In this document: positions 9,391 through 20,439 of the stretch, one piece after another
Numbering within the stretch: position 1 is the first letter of the stretch
Layout of the letters: every line of letters begins with the position of its first letter
From: Protopterus annectens
Taxonomy: Eukaryota > Chordata > Ceratodontiformes > Protopteridae
Direction of reading: 5' to 3'
Length of the DNA stretch: 64,000 nucleotides
Assembly (NCBI RefSeq): GCF_019279795.1
Contig: NC_056739.1
Location: forward strand, 11,655,968 to 11,719,967
Translations under genes and position numbers: made by a program
Notes under the pieces: model-generated
What the model saw: the letters and a program-made list of their open reading frames with translations, nothing else
Database searches by the model: none
Told to the model about the DNA's origin: nothing

Positions 9391-10996
9391 AAAGTAGTCC
9401 TGTTGGCCAAGGTTGTGCTAGAGCATCCATCGCTGGCACTCCCTGATGTGGAATCAAGGAGAAGAACCTTTGGCATTTGGTGTTCAGTGGAGTTGCAAAT
9501 AGGTCGCAGCACGGCGTCCCCCATCTCCTGAAAACCAGAGCTGCTACTGTTTGGTTTAGAGACCACTCGTGAGGAGAAAGAATTGTCCTGCTTAATTTGT
9601 CTGCCAATATATTTGACCTTCCCGGAATGTGGGTCGCTACCAAGAAGCGGTTGGTAGCTACAGCCCATTCCCACACTCTCATGGCCTCTCTGCAAAGGGG
9701 GTAAGATCTGGTCCCTCCTTGTTTGTTCAGATACCAGACCACCGACATGTTGTCTGTGTGGATGGCGATGATGCCCTGAGGAAGAAACCTGTGTAAGGCC
9801 TGTAGGGATAGAAGTACAGCCCTCATCTCCAACACGTTGATGTGGAGAAGAGCTTCGTCTGGAAGCCAGGAGCCCTGAACTAGCCTGCCCAGACAATGCC
9901 CCCACCCTATCTGGGAGGCATCTGTCGTCAGGGTAACCACTGGAGAGGGAAGAACAAAGGGTTTCCTTGATCCAAATTGGATGTCTGAAGCCACCAGCGA
10001 AGGTCCCTTTGCATATTTCCGTAATCATGATGTGATGATTGAGGGAAGATCCTGAAAGGACCATTGAGTTGACAATAGCCACTGAAGAATCCTCATGTGC
10101 AATCTTGCCAGAGGAACTAAAAGAACCGTGGCAGACATTGAGCCTAAAACTTGTAGAACAATCCTGGCTGGGGCTTTGGATCTCGAGATCAGAGCTTGAA
10201 CTTGGCCCTGTAAAGTTTGGATCCTTTCGGCAGGAAGAAAGACGCATCAATCTTGAGTCTATCTCTGCTCCTATGAACTTTATGCGTTGAGAGGGCAGCA
10301 AGACAGACTTTGACCAATTGAATGTAATCCCCAGGGTAATACCCAGGGAGATGGTGGCTTTGAGGTTGTCCATTAGTAGATGCCTGGTGGTGGCAGTCAG
10401 GAGCCAGTCGTCCAGATAGGGAAACACTTGGAATCCAAGACTTCTCAGGTGAGCCGTCACTATTGCCAAACACTTGGTGAACACCCTGGGGGCTGTGGTG
10501 AGACCAAAGGGCAGAGCGCAAAATTGGTAATGACTGACTCCCAGGCTGAAGCGCAGATACCTCCTGGACGCCTGATGTATCGGTATGTGATAATAGGCGT
10601 CCTTGAGGTCTATGGAGCACATCCAAACATCCTTCTCCAACAATGGGAGAATGGATTGTAACGTGACCATTGAATTTGGATTTCGTGACGGATTGGTTCA
10701 GTCTGCTGAGATCCAATATTGGTCTCAGGTCCCCTGTCTTTTGGCACTAAAAGAACCTGGAGTAATTTCCTGATCCGATCTGGTCTGTGGGGACCGGTTG
10801 GATGACTCCTTTTTCTAGCAGCTTTAAAGCTTCTGCGGCTGCCATTTCCCTTTGACTGGGTGGTGGGTCCGGGATTCTTCTGGACGGTGGGGGCGAGTAT
10901 GTGAATGGGATGGTGTAACCTCCGGCAATGATCCGAAGCACCCATCTGTCCTGAGTGATTGACTCCCAGGCTTTTAGGTGCTTGGCAAAACGACAC
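9145..10996 (-). pseudogene. D3 pol: RT, RNase H and Dam-like methyltransferase
   Basis: RT: DQIGSGNYSRFF (about 10780), then MVTLQSILPLLEKDVWMCS (10670), LPFGLTTAPRVFTK, catalytic FPYLDDWLLT (about 10420), FIGAEIDSRLMRL. RNase H: VVTLTTDASQIGWG (about 9935), INVLEMRAVLLSLQ, HTDNMSVVWYLNKQGG (about 9755), ADKLSR. MT: CDLFATPLNTKCQRFF (about 9490), MDALAQPWP, YAFPPIPLL (about 9385), and in the next frame ILIAPYWPRQVWFPYL (about 9320-9270), ending TAWLLHF at 9145. Frameshifts near 10700, 10245 and 9370 break an otherwise typical DIRS polyprotein. The pol frame overlaps the gag 3' end upstream of 10996. Confidence 0.87.
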
Positions 10997-13328
10997 CCAA
11001 CTGGCTCCGGAGCAGCACAGCCGGGCAATCCCTCATGACGTGTGGGAGGCTGAAGAGCCACGAAAGGACTCGCGGTCTCCAGAATTGCGGGGCCCTCTGC
11101 CGCCTCTGGGACGGCGTCTCCCTGAAAAATTTCCCGCTCCTCTGCCTCTGGGAGGGAATCTTCCTGCTGTTGGGAGAAAAACTTACGGGATTTGCGGAAC
11201 CACATTTTCCCCCCTCCTTTAGCCTTGGGGTAAGGCCGAAAGGGAGTGGAATAACGGGCACCTACGGCAGATAAAGTTTTTCCCTCTTGCTCACAGCGGT
11301 AAGGGTGTCTTTAACCTTGGGTCCAAACAAGGAGGACCCATCAAAGGGAGCGTCGGCGAAGGAAGACTTGAAGGCCTCCGAAACTGACACAAGCGGAGCC
11401 AGGCTTGTCTCCGTAGAGCCACGCCTGTGCCTGCCGCTCTACCGCCCTTCGGCCGCATAGGAAATGAGCCTCATGGACGAGTTAGAAATTGACATAAGGA
11501 TAGCCAACTGAGAGCTAACCGACTGGGCTAGCTGCTCAGGTAGGTTACCGAGAGGGAATCTGACAACTCCTTAACCAGATCCCTCTGAAGCCTGGTAAAA
11601 TGTGCCAAATAATTCAGAGACCTTAAAGTAAAGGCCGCTGAAGTCAGGGTGCTTCCGTACCTGTCCATACTCCTAGACTCCTTATTAGGAGGATGGATGG
11701 ACGTTGAAGCCTCTGCCATGTCCTGTTGTGTAGCAGATGCCACCACCATGGCATCTACAGCCACGCCTTTAGTGAGGAACTCCTTCTCGGGGGAGCAGAC
11801 AAAATTTATTTGGGCGAGAAGGGACTGGTTCCACAGTATCTGGGTGTTCCCGCCCTTGACAAACTAAATCCAGAAGCTCGTCGAAGGGCGGAGACACCCA
11901 GGAGGCGGAGGGCTGAGCCCCAAAGGCCTTGAGGAGCACTGACTCATCAGCAGAGGGGGGTTTGGATATCCAGCCGCCTCGTTGTTTGAGGATCTCTAAG
12001 ATGTCTGCAAATGAGACATCATCCGAGGACGACTTAGGGGACCCCTCTGCATCATCAAGATCAGTGTCTGATGTAATAGACTCGGGGGAGTCCACGTGCT
12101 TCCTCTTGCACGATCTCTTCCTTGGGGGTTCCTCCGAAGACAACTCCGAAAAACCCTCAGGAGGAGGGGAACCCCCAATGGGGGTAACCTCAGGCCCCGG
12201 GGCTCCGCTGACTACGGACAGGGGAACTGCCAAAGACCCAGTCTCCACGCCCAGGGAAGGTGCCGGTAAAGCCGGAGAGATGACCGAAGAGGACTTGGCC
12301 AAGGCACTCCTCATGGCTCTGAAAGCCGGACCCGTGTCCGGTCCCCGGAGCCGTGATGGCCGACGGAAGTCCCGCAGCCGAAGCACCGAGGGGGAGGCTC
12401 GGAACCGAAAGCATAGGTCCCGAAACATCACCCCCGGGTCCAGCCGAAGAAGTCCGCGTACCAAACTCGGACCCGAAGGCCCGGGTTGGAGTAAGGGTCG
12501 GAGCCGACCCTAAGATCTCCACCGGCTCCAACAGCACCTGCTCCGACGGAGCCGAAGCAGTCGGAGGAGGAATGGCAATGGGGTGGGCCAGGGTCATCGG
12601 CTCCGAAGCCAGCTGGGTCGGAACCGAAACAAATTTTTGGAAGACTGGGGACTGGAACAGTCTTTGGAGCACCCTGTCTATATCAGAATCTGACATCCTC
12701 GAAGACCGAGAGGAAACAGAACGGGTTCGAGAAGGCCTCTCCAACGGCCCCAAAGGACTAGGGGACCGGCTCCGAGGTGACTCTATGACTATCGGCGCCG
12801 AAGGAATACACACACCGGATTCCATCGGTGCCGAGGTGGACCGGCGCCGAGGAGGAAGTGTCTGAGCGGGCGACCCTTGTCGGCTCCGAGACCAGTGGAG
12901 CCGGCGAAGGTGACCCGCCTCGATGCCCCAGCCATCGGCTCCGAAGCCAGAGGAGTCGATACTGGTGGCATCGAGGCAGACCGTTCCGACCTCGGCTCCG
13001 AAGTCCTTGGAGCCGAAGGAGAGGCCTGCCTATGTCTCTTAGCGGTCGGGTCCGACGGACTGGTCGGAACCGACGCCCTTTTCTTTAGCGGAGAAGGAGA
13101 GGATGCCAAGGCTTCTTCAAAGGAAGGTTTAATTAACCCCTTAAGAATCAATTTATTTTTCCTCTCCTGGAGGACCCTTGAGGAAAAAGCGTGACATACA
13201 CTGCATGACTCCTGTAAGTGTTTTGCACCCAAACAATACACACAGAGCGAGTGATCGTCTGTGATAGACATTTTGAAACTACATTTTGTACATTTTTTAA
13301 AGCCCGAAGGCCTAGGAGTCTGAGACAT
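10974..13328 (-). pseudogene. D3 gag
   Basis: Start chosen at ATG 13326-13328 (MSQTPRPSGFKKC), by comparison with D9. Zinc finger: CTKCSFKMSITDDHS, CVYCLGAKHLQESCSVC (about 13270-13180), then LQERKNKLILKGLIKP. Ser/Pro-rich middle with repeated SEP words (13090-12500), SDSDIDRVLQRLFQSP (about 12690), bipartite basic KRSCKRKHVDSPES (about 12110), acidic DTDLDDAEGSPKSSSDDVSF plus ADILEILKQRGGW (about 12060-11960), LDLV box, FTLRSLNYLAHFTRLQRDL (about 11590), then a basic Arg-rich tail. Pieces in different frames: 12789-13340, 12190-12825, 11769-12464, 11528-11764. Probably the particle/RNA-binding protein. Confidence 0.82.
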
Positions 13329-13692
13329 TATGATAGACAATTTCAGTAACTTTGACAGGAAAATATGTAATTACTGACTCACTGATAGACAAACCTAAAT
13401 ATAGGCTTACAGTTATCGCTTAGAGCGCAAATGACAGGGACTATGAAAACCCTGTAAGGTTTTAGAAGGGTTGACTAACCGGGAAGGCCCTAGATGAAGG
13501 GGGGCCGAAACCAACTCAACCCAATCACACAACAAGTCTTTCAACAATCCAAACACACACAATGAGCGTTAGCCGTTAAAACAGCTTTTGACAAAAAAAC
13601 AGCAAAAAACTGACAGAAAAGTTAGTTAAATTAACTACTCAGCCCAGCCAGCTCGAGACCACGTCTTCGCAGGGAAGCGGCAAACGAGATCT
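13329..13692 (-). other. D3 5' leader between ITR and gag
   Basis: Untranslated stretch of about 360 bp between the gag start and the right ITR. I see no gene, only A-rich sequence. It corresponds to the D9 leader that carries PLE1. Confidence 0.7.
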
Positions 13693-13840
13693 GGGAGACT
13701 GGTAGTGGTGCATCCTGGGATATAGTAAGCTCAGCCAATAAGAGACTTCGCTCTTTGGCATAAGCGTGCCGAGTCGGAGCCGAGGGATCGGCTCCGAACC
13801 CATCATTCAGAATGTAGGCGAGATAGGATCACATAACATC
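13693..13840 (-). repeat. D3 right (5') ITR and terminal arm
   Basis: Reverse complement of the left ITR at 7721-7853, with the same CGGAGCCGA/TCGGCTCCG inverted motif at about 13771-13797. The last 44 bases match the right half of the ICR (8046-8089). The element ends at ...CATAACATC (13840). Confidence 0.92.
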
Positions 13841-14390
13841 CATGAACTCGGGCGAGTGAGCTGTCGTCATGTATGAAATGCTAGGTATGGGATTCGATGG
13901 TTTCGGATCTGAAGGTTGTATGGTAGGACTTGCTGAGATAACTATTGGATCCAAAGACGTAGGATCTGTAGTTTTCCTTTTCAGATCTGATAAACTCACA
14001 TCTGATAATTTTCAATTTTTTTTGTGAAGGCTCCTAGGATGAAGAAGGTTTTGGAGACTTTGGAGGAGAACACTTCCTGTGCTTCAGTGCATGCTTACAT
14101 GGTCTGTAGAGGTTTGATCTCTGGAGGAAGAAGAAGTAGACAGAAATAACAGTCCTTTTAATACAAGTTTGTTTCTTCTGTCTGCAATAGCACTTGAGTT
14201 AAATGTGACACAAATGTAACTGAGGTGTGCTACTCCCAAACAATAAACACACCCCCTATGGGCATCTGAGTCCAGAATTTTGTGCCCACAGGAAGTGCAC
14301 TTCTTTAAATCTGTAGGCTTCTCAGCCATGTTACGTAATCAGACACAGGAAAAATAAATTAAAACTAACTTTTTTTTTCTTTACGTAAAA
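13841..14390 (-). pseudogene. D2 gag, N-terminal part
   Basis: Continuation of the D2 gag from 5885. ATG at 14327-14329 opens MAEKPTDLKKCTSCGHKI, then CVYCLGVAHLSYICVTF and DRRNKLVLKGLL, the same finger as in D3. Upstream only about 60 bp of leader remain (14330-14390, with a poly-T/poly-A stretch) and no ITR is visible, so the 5' end is lost. A short gag stretch at 7621-7675 probably belongs here too. Confidence 0.75.
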
Positions 14391-14399
14391 AAAAAGAAA

Positions 14400-16520
14400 A
14401 TAGAAAGATAAAGTCTTTCCTTCTTGCTCACTTCTAGAGAGCATTTCTTTTACTTTCTGGCCAAATAAGGAAGATTCCCTCAAATGAAGCACTGATGAAT
14501 GAAGACCTGAAGGGCACTGCAAATTCACGTAGGCGCATTCAGGCATGTCTCCTAATGGCTATGCCTGAACCCAATGCCCATGAGGTACCTTCTGCAGAGT
14601 GGGAAATTGGCCTCATGTATGCGTTAGTTATAGATTGAAGGGTGGCCAGTTGCAAAGAGACTCTATTTTGGTCACCCACAGACATGGACCCAGAAATATA
14701 TTTGGACACCTTTTTAGTTAAGTCTCTTTGCAATTTCATGAAATTTGCCAAATGATTCAGTGACTGCACAGCAAAGGTCACTGAAGCATAAATGTGCTTA
14801 ACTAATCTGTCCAAGGCCATAGATTCCCTATTATGGGGATGGACAGAAGAGCTTTGTTTCACAAGCTCTTTCTTAGTGGCTGCTGCCACAATCATGGCAT
14901 CAACTGGGACCCCTTGCTCCAGTGTGATCTGTCCTGCGGATGGGCTAAGTATTTGTTTGGTCCTTAGGGATTGACTCCACAGTATCCAGTTCCTTCCATG
15001 CCTGGTGTCAGATGAGGTTTATAAGTTCATCAGCTGGGAGGTAGGGGTCACCCAAGACATAGCCAGCCAGACCTGAAAGTCTCCACTGACTCCTTTTGGG
15101 ATGGGGTGTTGGAAGACCTATCAAATATTTGCTTTAGGAGTTCAAGAATGTCTCCAAAGGAGATGTCTTCAAGTGAAGATCTGGGGGACCCCTCCCCTTC
15201 ATCAAAATTGATGTCCTAATTGAGAGATTCCTGAGTGGAATCAAAGTGTCTACTTTTACATGTCCTCTTCAAAGGGACGTCATCAGTGGAAGGGTCTGGA
15301 GAAGTATCATAAGTGACATGGGAGTTCTGATGAACTGACTGGAAACTTTAATGGGCTGGCTGTCCCACTGGATTACAATATCAAGCCTCATAGCAAAGAA
15401 CTGAAAGTGGTACAGTGTTATGATCTGAGGGGGAGTTGGGATGCCCTTTCTATAGGTAAAGAGAAAGCCCTTCCCACAATCTCAAAGGTAGAGTAACTAG
15501 GAGAGACCGAAGCTGGAGGTCATGAAGCCGACAATTCCTGCACCACCAACCCATGAATACCTGTAAGCCCTACACCTGAGGATGGAGTTGCAGCTGAGCA
15601 GCCAAGCTCTGTAGCTCTAAGGGGCAGAGAAAAGGAGGTCCGACAACTTCAAAGTCAACCCTGGTACCCAGTATTTGGAACCGATACTTTGGCTCTGAAA
15701 GTCTTCCGGCTCCAAAAGGCTCAGAATCAGACAGCTTAGGGAAGAGACTGGACTCAAAGAACAAGCTGTCTTCGGATCTGATGAGGACACCCCCAGGGAT
15801 CTCAGATCTGAGGGCTCCATGACCACAGGCCAGATCACAGGAGGAGAAGGACAAACAAAAGGAGAACTAGTCACAGACAGGCTCACAAATCTGATGGAAG
15901 ATGAAGATGGAATTACCCCCATCTGGATCTGAGCTCTGAGAAATATCCTATCAACCTACCCACTTCAGACATGGACAGACTCCTGAGTGAGGAACTAGTG
16001 GATGGTTGCTACAGTGCTAATGAGGAGACTCCTGTAAAAATGGGGAAGAGAGATGAGAAGGTATCACATCCAGCAAACAAAGAGGTGACCAGATCCAAGG
16101 CAATTTTGTTTTCAAAGCAGTAGGATCTGTAGTCATCAGACACAACTTTTCTGACATTTTTGTACTTGGCTCTGAGAATGGAAATGAAGACATTGTAGGA
16201 TCTGAAGATCTCTTTGGAGACTCTGTCTCTGGGAGCAGAGTCAGGCTTCCCTTTGTCAGACTGTTTTAAGGGGGGGGGTTGACCCTAGCTGGAATAGAGG
16301 AAGAAGAAAGAGAAGGAAGAAGACCCTTCAAAACTAGTTTGTTGTGTTTATCATTGAGTGCCCTGGTGTTGAAGCCAGCACAAACAGTACAACCTACATC
16401 CAAATGGGCAATGCCCCAAACAATAGACACATTCCCTGTGGTCATCTGAATTAGGTATTTTGTGCCCACAGAAGGTGCATTTCTTGAAACCAGTTGGTTT
16501 ATCAGGTATCCTTTTGTGCT
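14400..16520 (-). pseudogene. D4 gag (decayed)
   Basis: C-terminal SSLFGQKVKEML (about 14460), IAIRRHA (14539), FAVQSLNHLANFMKLQRDL and ALDRLVKHIYASVTF (14700-14820), MIVAAATKKELVKQSS (about 14890), EGSP/DVSF block decayed near 15150-15200, Ser-rich middle (15570-15920), and at the N-terminus a finger relic (MTTGNVSIVWGIAHLDVGC, about 16440-16385) followed by DKHNKLVLKGLLPS (about 16350). The order is that of D3 gag. Many stops and frame changes. No intact product is possible. Confidence 0.7.
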
Positions 16521-16884
16521 AGTGCTAAAAAGGAAAGGCCCAAAAGGAAAGTAGCTACAAGTATGAAAAATTATATTTATGTTTTAATAAGAAAATAGCA
16601 ACAATGATAGTCAAAGGTACCTTGAAATGATTATGAAGAAAACAAGGAGAAGAAAACCAAAGTACCAACAGTGGTACTGGAAGGAAATAATGAGGTCTTG
16701 GTAAAAGTCACAGAAGAAAGTGTATTTGACTAAAAGAACTTTACTGGAATAAAGGGAGGAAAGTGATAGTAATTCAGACGATAGCCTACTGAGGTAAAAC
16801 AAAATTTGAAAAGACTCACTGTTTTTACTTTGAAATACATCAATAGCTTGACAGTGAGATGATCTGCATCTATAGCAGTATGGT

Positions 16885-17044
16885 GGCAAATGAGATCTGA
16901 ACTATGTTAGGCTGGTGGGGCATTATGGATAAAAGGAGGAGCTCAAGAGTTTGGATCCAAGGATCTAGAAGTGGCCAAGTCAGATCCAAGTTGGATTCAA
17001 AACCCATCAGTTGAGGAATGAATGAAAATGACAACATCAGATCA
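16885..17044 (-). repeat. D4 right (5') ITR
   Basis: GAGATCTGAACT box, GGGGCATTATGG block and the decayed inverted motif (TTTGGATCCAAGGATC, CAGATCCAAGTTGGATT), then AACCCATCAG and an end in ACATCAGAT. It has the same layout as the D3 and D9 right ITRs. Confidence 0.65.
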
Positions 17045-17300
17045 ACTTTTAAATTGACAGGAAAAAAGAGCACTGGTACAGTAAAGTCTCATGACTATCT
17101 GATAAAACACAAATGCCTAGCTTTAAAATAACTTTCCAGAAGAGGAAAGCATTAATAATAAACAAAAAATAAATAAAGGAAGTTTTCCCCACAAAGGGAA
17201 CTTATCTGCCAGGAAAAGTAACAGCATAAGCTGAGCATCTATCCTGAAAAGCCACACAGGAGCATCGTTTTTGGTGGCAGTAAAGCTCTGAAGGACTTGG
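17045..17300. other. Unassigned AT-rich spacer between D4 and D5
   Basis: About 255 bp without a recognisable coding or terminal-repeat signal. It occupies the place where the left ITR of D5 would be expected, but no match to an ITR is visible. Confidence 0.5.
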
Positions 17301-17544
17301 CAACTAAACTTGTCTTTTAGTCAGCTTAACTGAAGCAGACAGACAGTTTGGGCATGTGGAAGGTGACCTGAAGCTTTGCAAGGTGACCAGCTGAAATATC
17401 CTTGATACGATATAGCCCACATGGCTTAGGCTACTGCAGCAGTGATCAATATGCAGAACATGGTAAGTAAATAACTTTAATATCTGATGCTGTCTCTTCA
17501 GGCCATCCTCAACTGATGGGACACAAACTCCAGCTACTAAAACC

Positions 17545-18600
17545 CTGGGAGGTTTCAAGGAAAGATATTCCAGAGGATGATGAAATTAAAAGAAGCCCGA
17601 GACCTAGAATGTAAGTCCAGCTTGTAGTGGGATGTAAATCTATGTGTATTGGACCAGATAGCTGCTGCACAAAGAAGGAAATAAAAAGATAGCTGCTGCA
17701 CAGATGTTATCAACAGACAACCTTGAAAAGTAGGAAGTAGAAGTGACTACTATCCTGGTAGAGAGAGCTTTGGGATTACAAGACAATGCTAACTCATTTT
17801 CTCTATAAATTTGTGAAATGCATTCAGTTCAGATAGCCACCTGGATATAGTCACTTTAGAAATTTATTTTTCCAATTTTACTGAAGAAAAGGAAACAAAG
17901 AGCTGATCTGTCTTCCTTATAGCTTTGGAATGATGTAGATAGAATCTTGGTTAACTATGAACATCCATTAAATACAAAATGTACTCCCTTTTATTGAAAA
18001 AGTTTAGGGAGAAAACAGGAAGAGTAATAGTTTGATTCAATGGAAACTCTGAAGCTACTTTGAGAAGAAAGGTAGGGTTAATTTGAAGAGAGACCCTCCT
18101 ATCTTTAAGAAAAATAAGTAAGGTGATTTGCACGAATGAACATGGCACTCCAAAATTCTTTGAGCAGAGGTGGCAGCCACCAGTAAATGGCCTTCAAGAA
18201 AAATACTTTAACTTTACAGTTGCAGCTGGTTCAAACTGGGGTTTTGACAAATCCTGAGGAAGAAAGGCCTTATCTCAAAGTGGAACATGATCTCTTAAAG
18301 GAGGGCAAAGAAGAATGGTACACATTAGAAAAGCTTTGGACAACTTCAAAGAAGCAATGGGAGTGTGCTTCTCTCCCACGTTGAAATCTGAGATGACAGC
18401 CATTTGGAATTCAGTGGTGGAGCAGCTAGCCTCAACATGAAAAAGGCCTGCTACGAAATCTAAAATAGCAGGTAGAGGGCCTGAAAAGGGTCTATACCCC
18501 CTGCTGGATGCCCATATAGAAAATCTCTTCCATTTGCTTTTATCAACCTTCCTAGTAAAGAATTTCTGAGAAGACGTCAGGATATGCAAACCCTGGGATG
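17545..18600 (-). pseudogene. D5 tyrosine recombinase (relic)
   Basis: Recognisable by colinearity with D3: VDKSKWKRFSIWASSRGY (about 18545-18490) for the N-terminal domain, ILDFVAGLFHVEAS, LKLSKAFLM (about 18310), FLKDRRVSLQINPTFL (about 18120-18065), LPVFSLNFF and LMDVHS (about 17950). The C-terminal HxxR and Tyr segment (17560-17800) is too decayed to read with certainty. The frame is broken at several points. Confidence 0.72.
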
Positions 18601-20215
18601 AAAATAGACTGTTTGACCATCACTAGAACTGGAGAAGACATGCAGTTTAACTTCAGGACTATTATGTCTGTATGAGGTATGTAGGATGGGTGAGAGACAA
18701 GGTCCAGAATGGGATCCAACAACAAAAGTGGGTATATCAGGTGAGGCCAACGATAAGCCATACCTGTCAATGCCAAAAGGGAGCAATGAGGATTAATTTT
18801 ACCTTGCACCCCAACACCTTCTGCAGAAACTTTGGCATGAAGATATGCATGTAGAAGACCTAAGGGCCATTTATGGACTACAGCATCCCTTAGGGACTCC
18901 CTCTTGTGGGGGATCAGGCCAAAATATCTGCTGCAGCTGGTGTTGGCAGGGGTGGCAAATAGGTTGCAGCAAGGCTGATCCTAGTGGCTGAAACTTAGAT
19001 CTGCCAACTCTTGATTGAGAGACTACTCATGAGGGAGAACTACAGACCTGCTCAGGTTCTCCGCTAAAACACTGGATTTCCCCAGGATGTGCACTGCCAG
19101 CAGAAAGGAATGAGAAAACATCACCCACTGTCCAACCTTTATGGCTTCTCAACACAATGGAAAAGAAAGTGTTGCCCCTTGTTTGCTGATGTACACCACC
19201 ACCAACATATTGTCTATCTGGATCAAGATCACACCCCTGGGGAGGGAGTCCTAAAAAGCCTGCAAAGCCAGGAGGACTGCTCTCATTTTCATGACATCAA
19301 TGTGAAGACTGGCCTCTGAAGAGGACTGTGACCCCCCTCACCAATTGGGAACTGAGGCCTGACGGGGCAGTGGAATAAAATAGCAACCTTGGAAGAATGG
19401 GGGGAGAGTGGGGTCCAGCCACCTCTGAAAATGTTGTCTGCACATGCTGGTGAGCTAAATGGTAAAGTGCATCAGTTGATACCACATTGACCTCTGAACT
19501 GCAACAGTCCACTCTAAAACACTCATATTAAGTCATGCCTGAAGAACTAGGGTGATAGAGGTTATCACTGATTCCAGGAGTCACAGAATTACTTGGCTGG
19601 AGGGTTCTGATGGGAGAAGACTGTTAAGGCTTGTTGTTTAAGGTTGTGAATTCTCAACTCTGACAATCTGGGTATCTGCAATGTCATACCCAGATGGACA
19701 CTGATGAACTATATTGCCTGGACAGAAACCAACTTTAATTTTTCCATAGTGATTGTGACTCCCATGCAGGAGCAAAGCTGAAGCAATGAATTCCTGGCTT
19801 GGTGGATTAACAGATTCCTGGAGTGAGCAGTTATGAGCCAGTTGTCCAGATACAGGAACATGTGGCTTCACTGCAGTCTGAGGTGAGCTACGACCTCTAC
19901 CATGAACATGATTAACACCCAGAGGGGCTGTGGTAAGACCAAAGGAAAGGGCTCTGAATTGGAAATGACTGGCTCTCATATGAAAGTGGAAGAACCTTCT
20001 GAAGCACCTGGCTATTTTGATGTGGTAGTATGCATCCTGAAGGTCTAGGAAGCATATCCAGTCATCCTTCCTTAACAACAATAGGATGGACTGAACAGTG
20101 AACATCTGAAACTTTGTCTGTCTTATGTCTGAGATCCTAAATGGGCCTGAGTTCCCCATTCTTCTTCAGTACCAAAAATAATCTTGAGTAGATTCCAGAT
20201 CCTTGCTGATCTGCT
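18560..20215 (-). pseudogene. D5 pol relic: RT, RNase H, methyltransferase
   Basis: RT at 19638-20159: FQMFTVQSILLLLRKDDWIC, FLDLQDAYYHIKIARC, LSFGLTTAP, with the YxDD region near 19850-19800 interrupted. RNase H near 19330-19040 (the + strand antisense of HIDVMKMRAVLL and a TDNM-type block). MT near 18800-18560: HCSLLALTGMAYRWPHLIY is the decayed counterpart of ILIAPYWPRQVWFPYL. All parts have the same order and spacing as in D3. No open product. Confidence 0.72.
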
Positions 20216-20439
20216 GGCATCTCCTATATGACTTGTTTGCCTAGCAGCTTTTTATCTCTTGTGCTGCAATCTTCCTTTGTGGGGGTGGGACACCAGGAAG
20301 TCCTTTTCAATTGGGAAGAGAATACAGGAAAGGAACAGTGTAGCCTCTGGTTGATTTTCTGCAACTGTGAATCTTGGGTGATGACTGTCCAGGCTAATGG
20401 ATGCACAGACAAGTGCCCCCATCTGTCTCGAGAGTGCAG

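Larger units (their letters stand above)
7676..13840 (-). mobile_element. D3: full-length DIRS-type YR retrotransposon
   Basis: Complete element on the minus strand, 6.17 kb. Both ends are fixed by the ICR at 7999-8089: its left half is the reverse complement of 7676-7722 and its right half the reverse complement of 13797-13840, joined directly. ITRs of about 130 bp lie just inside each end (7721-7853 and 13693-13822) and are almost identical. Order from the 5' (right) end: ITR, leader, gag, RT-RH-MT, YR, ICR, ITR. No target-site duplication is visible, as expected for YR integration. CpG-rich words are kept. The genes carry a handful of frameshifts, so the copy is young but probably not autonomous. 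Confidence 0.93.
14391..17044 (-). mobile_element. D4: DIRS 5' half (gag plus 5' ITR)
   Basis: Minus-strand copy consisting of gag (about 14400-16520), leader and right ITR (about 16885-17044, ending GACAACATCAGAT). The pol and YR parts are absent next to it: either deleted or displaced to the left by insertion of D2. Heavily decayed; its ITR has TTTGGATCCAA and CAGATCCAA, the CpG-decayed forms of the ITR motif. Confidence 0.72.

Noticed and set aside
9145..9500. Bacterial Dam methylase gene acquired by a host
   Set aside because: The DLFAT...YAFPP...IAPYWPRQVWFP domain is the standard MT module of DIRS pol and occurs in five copies in the same place.
11929..13194. Plus-strand frames of 105-194 codons
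   Set aside because: Antisense to D3 gag; the SEP-type octamer words keep both strands open.
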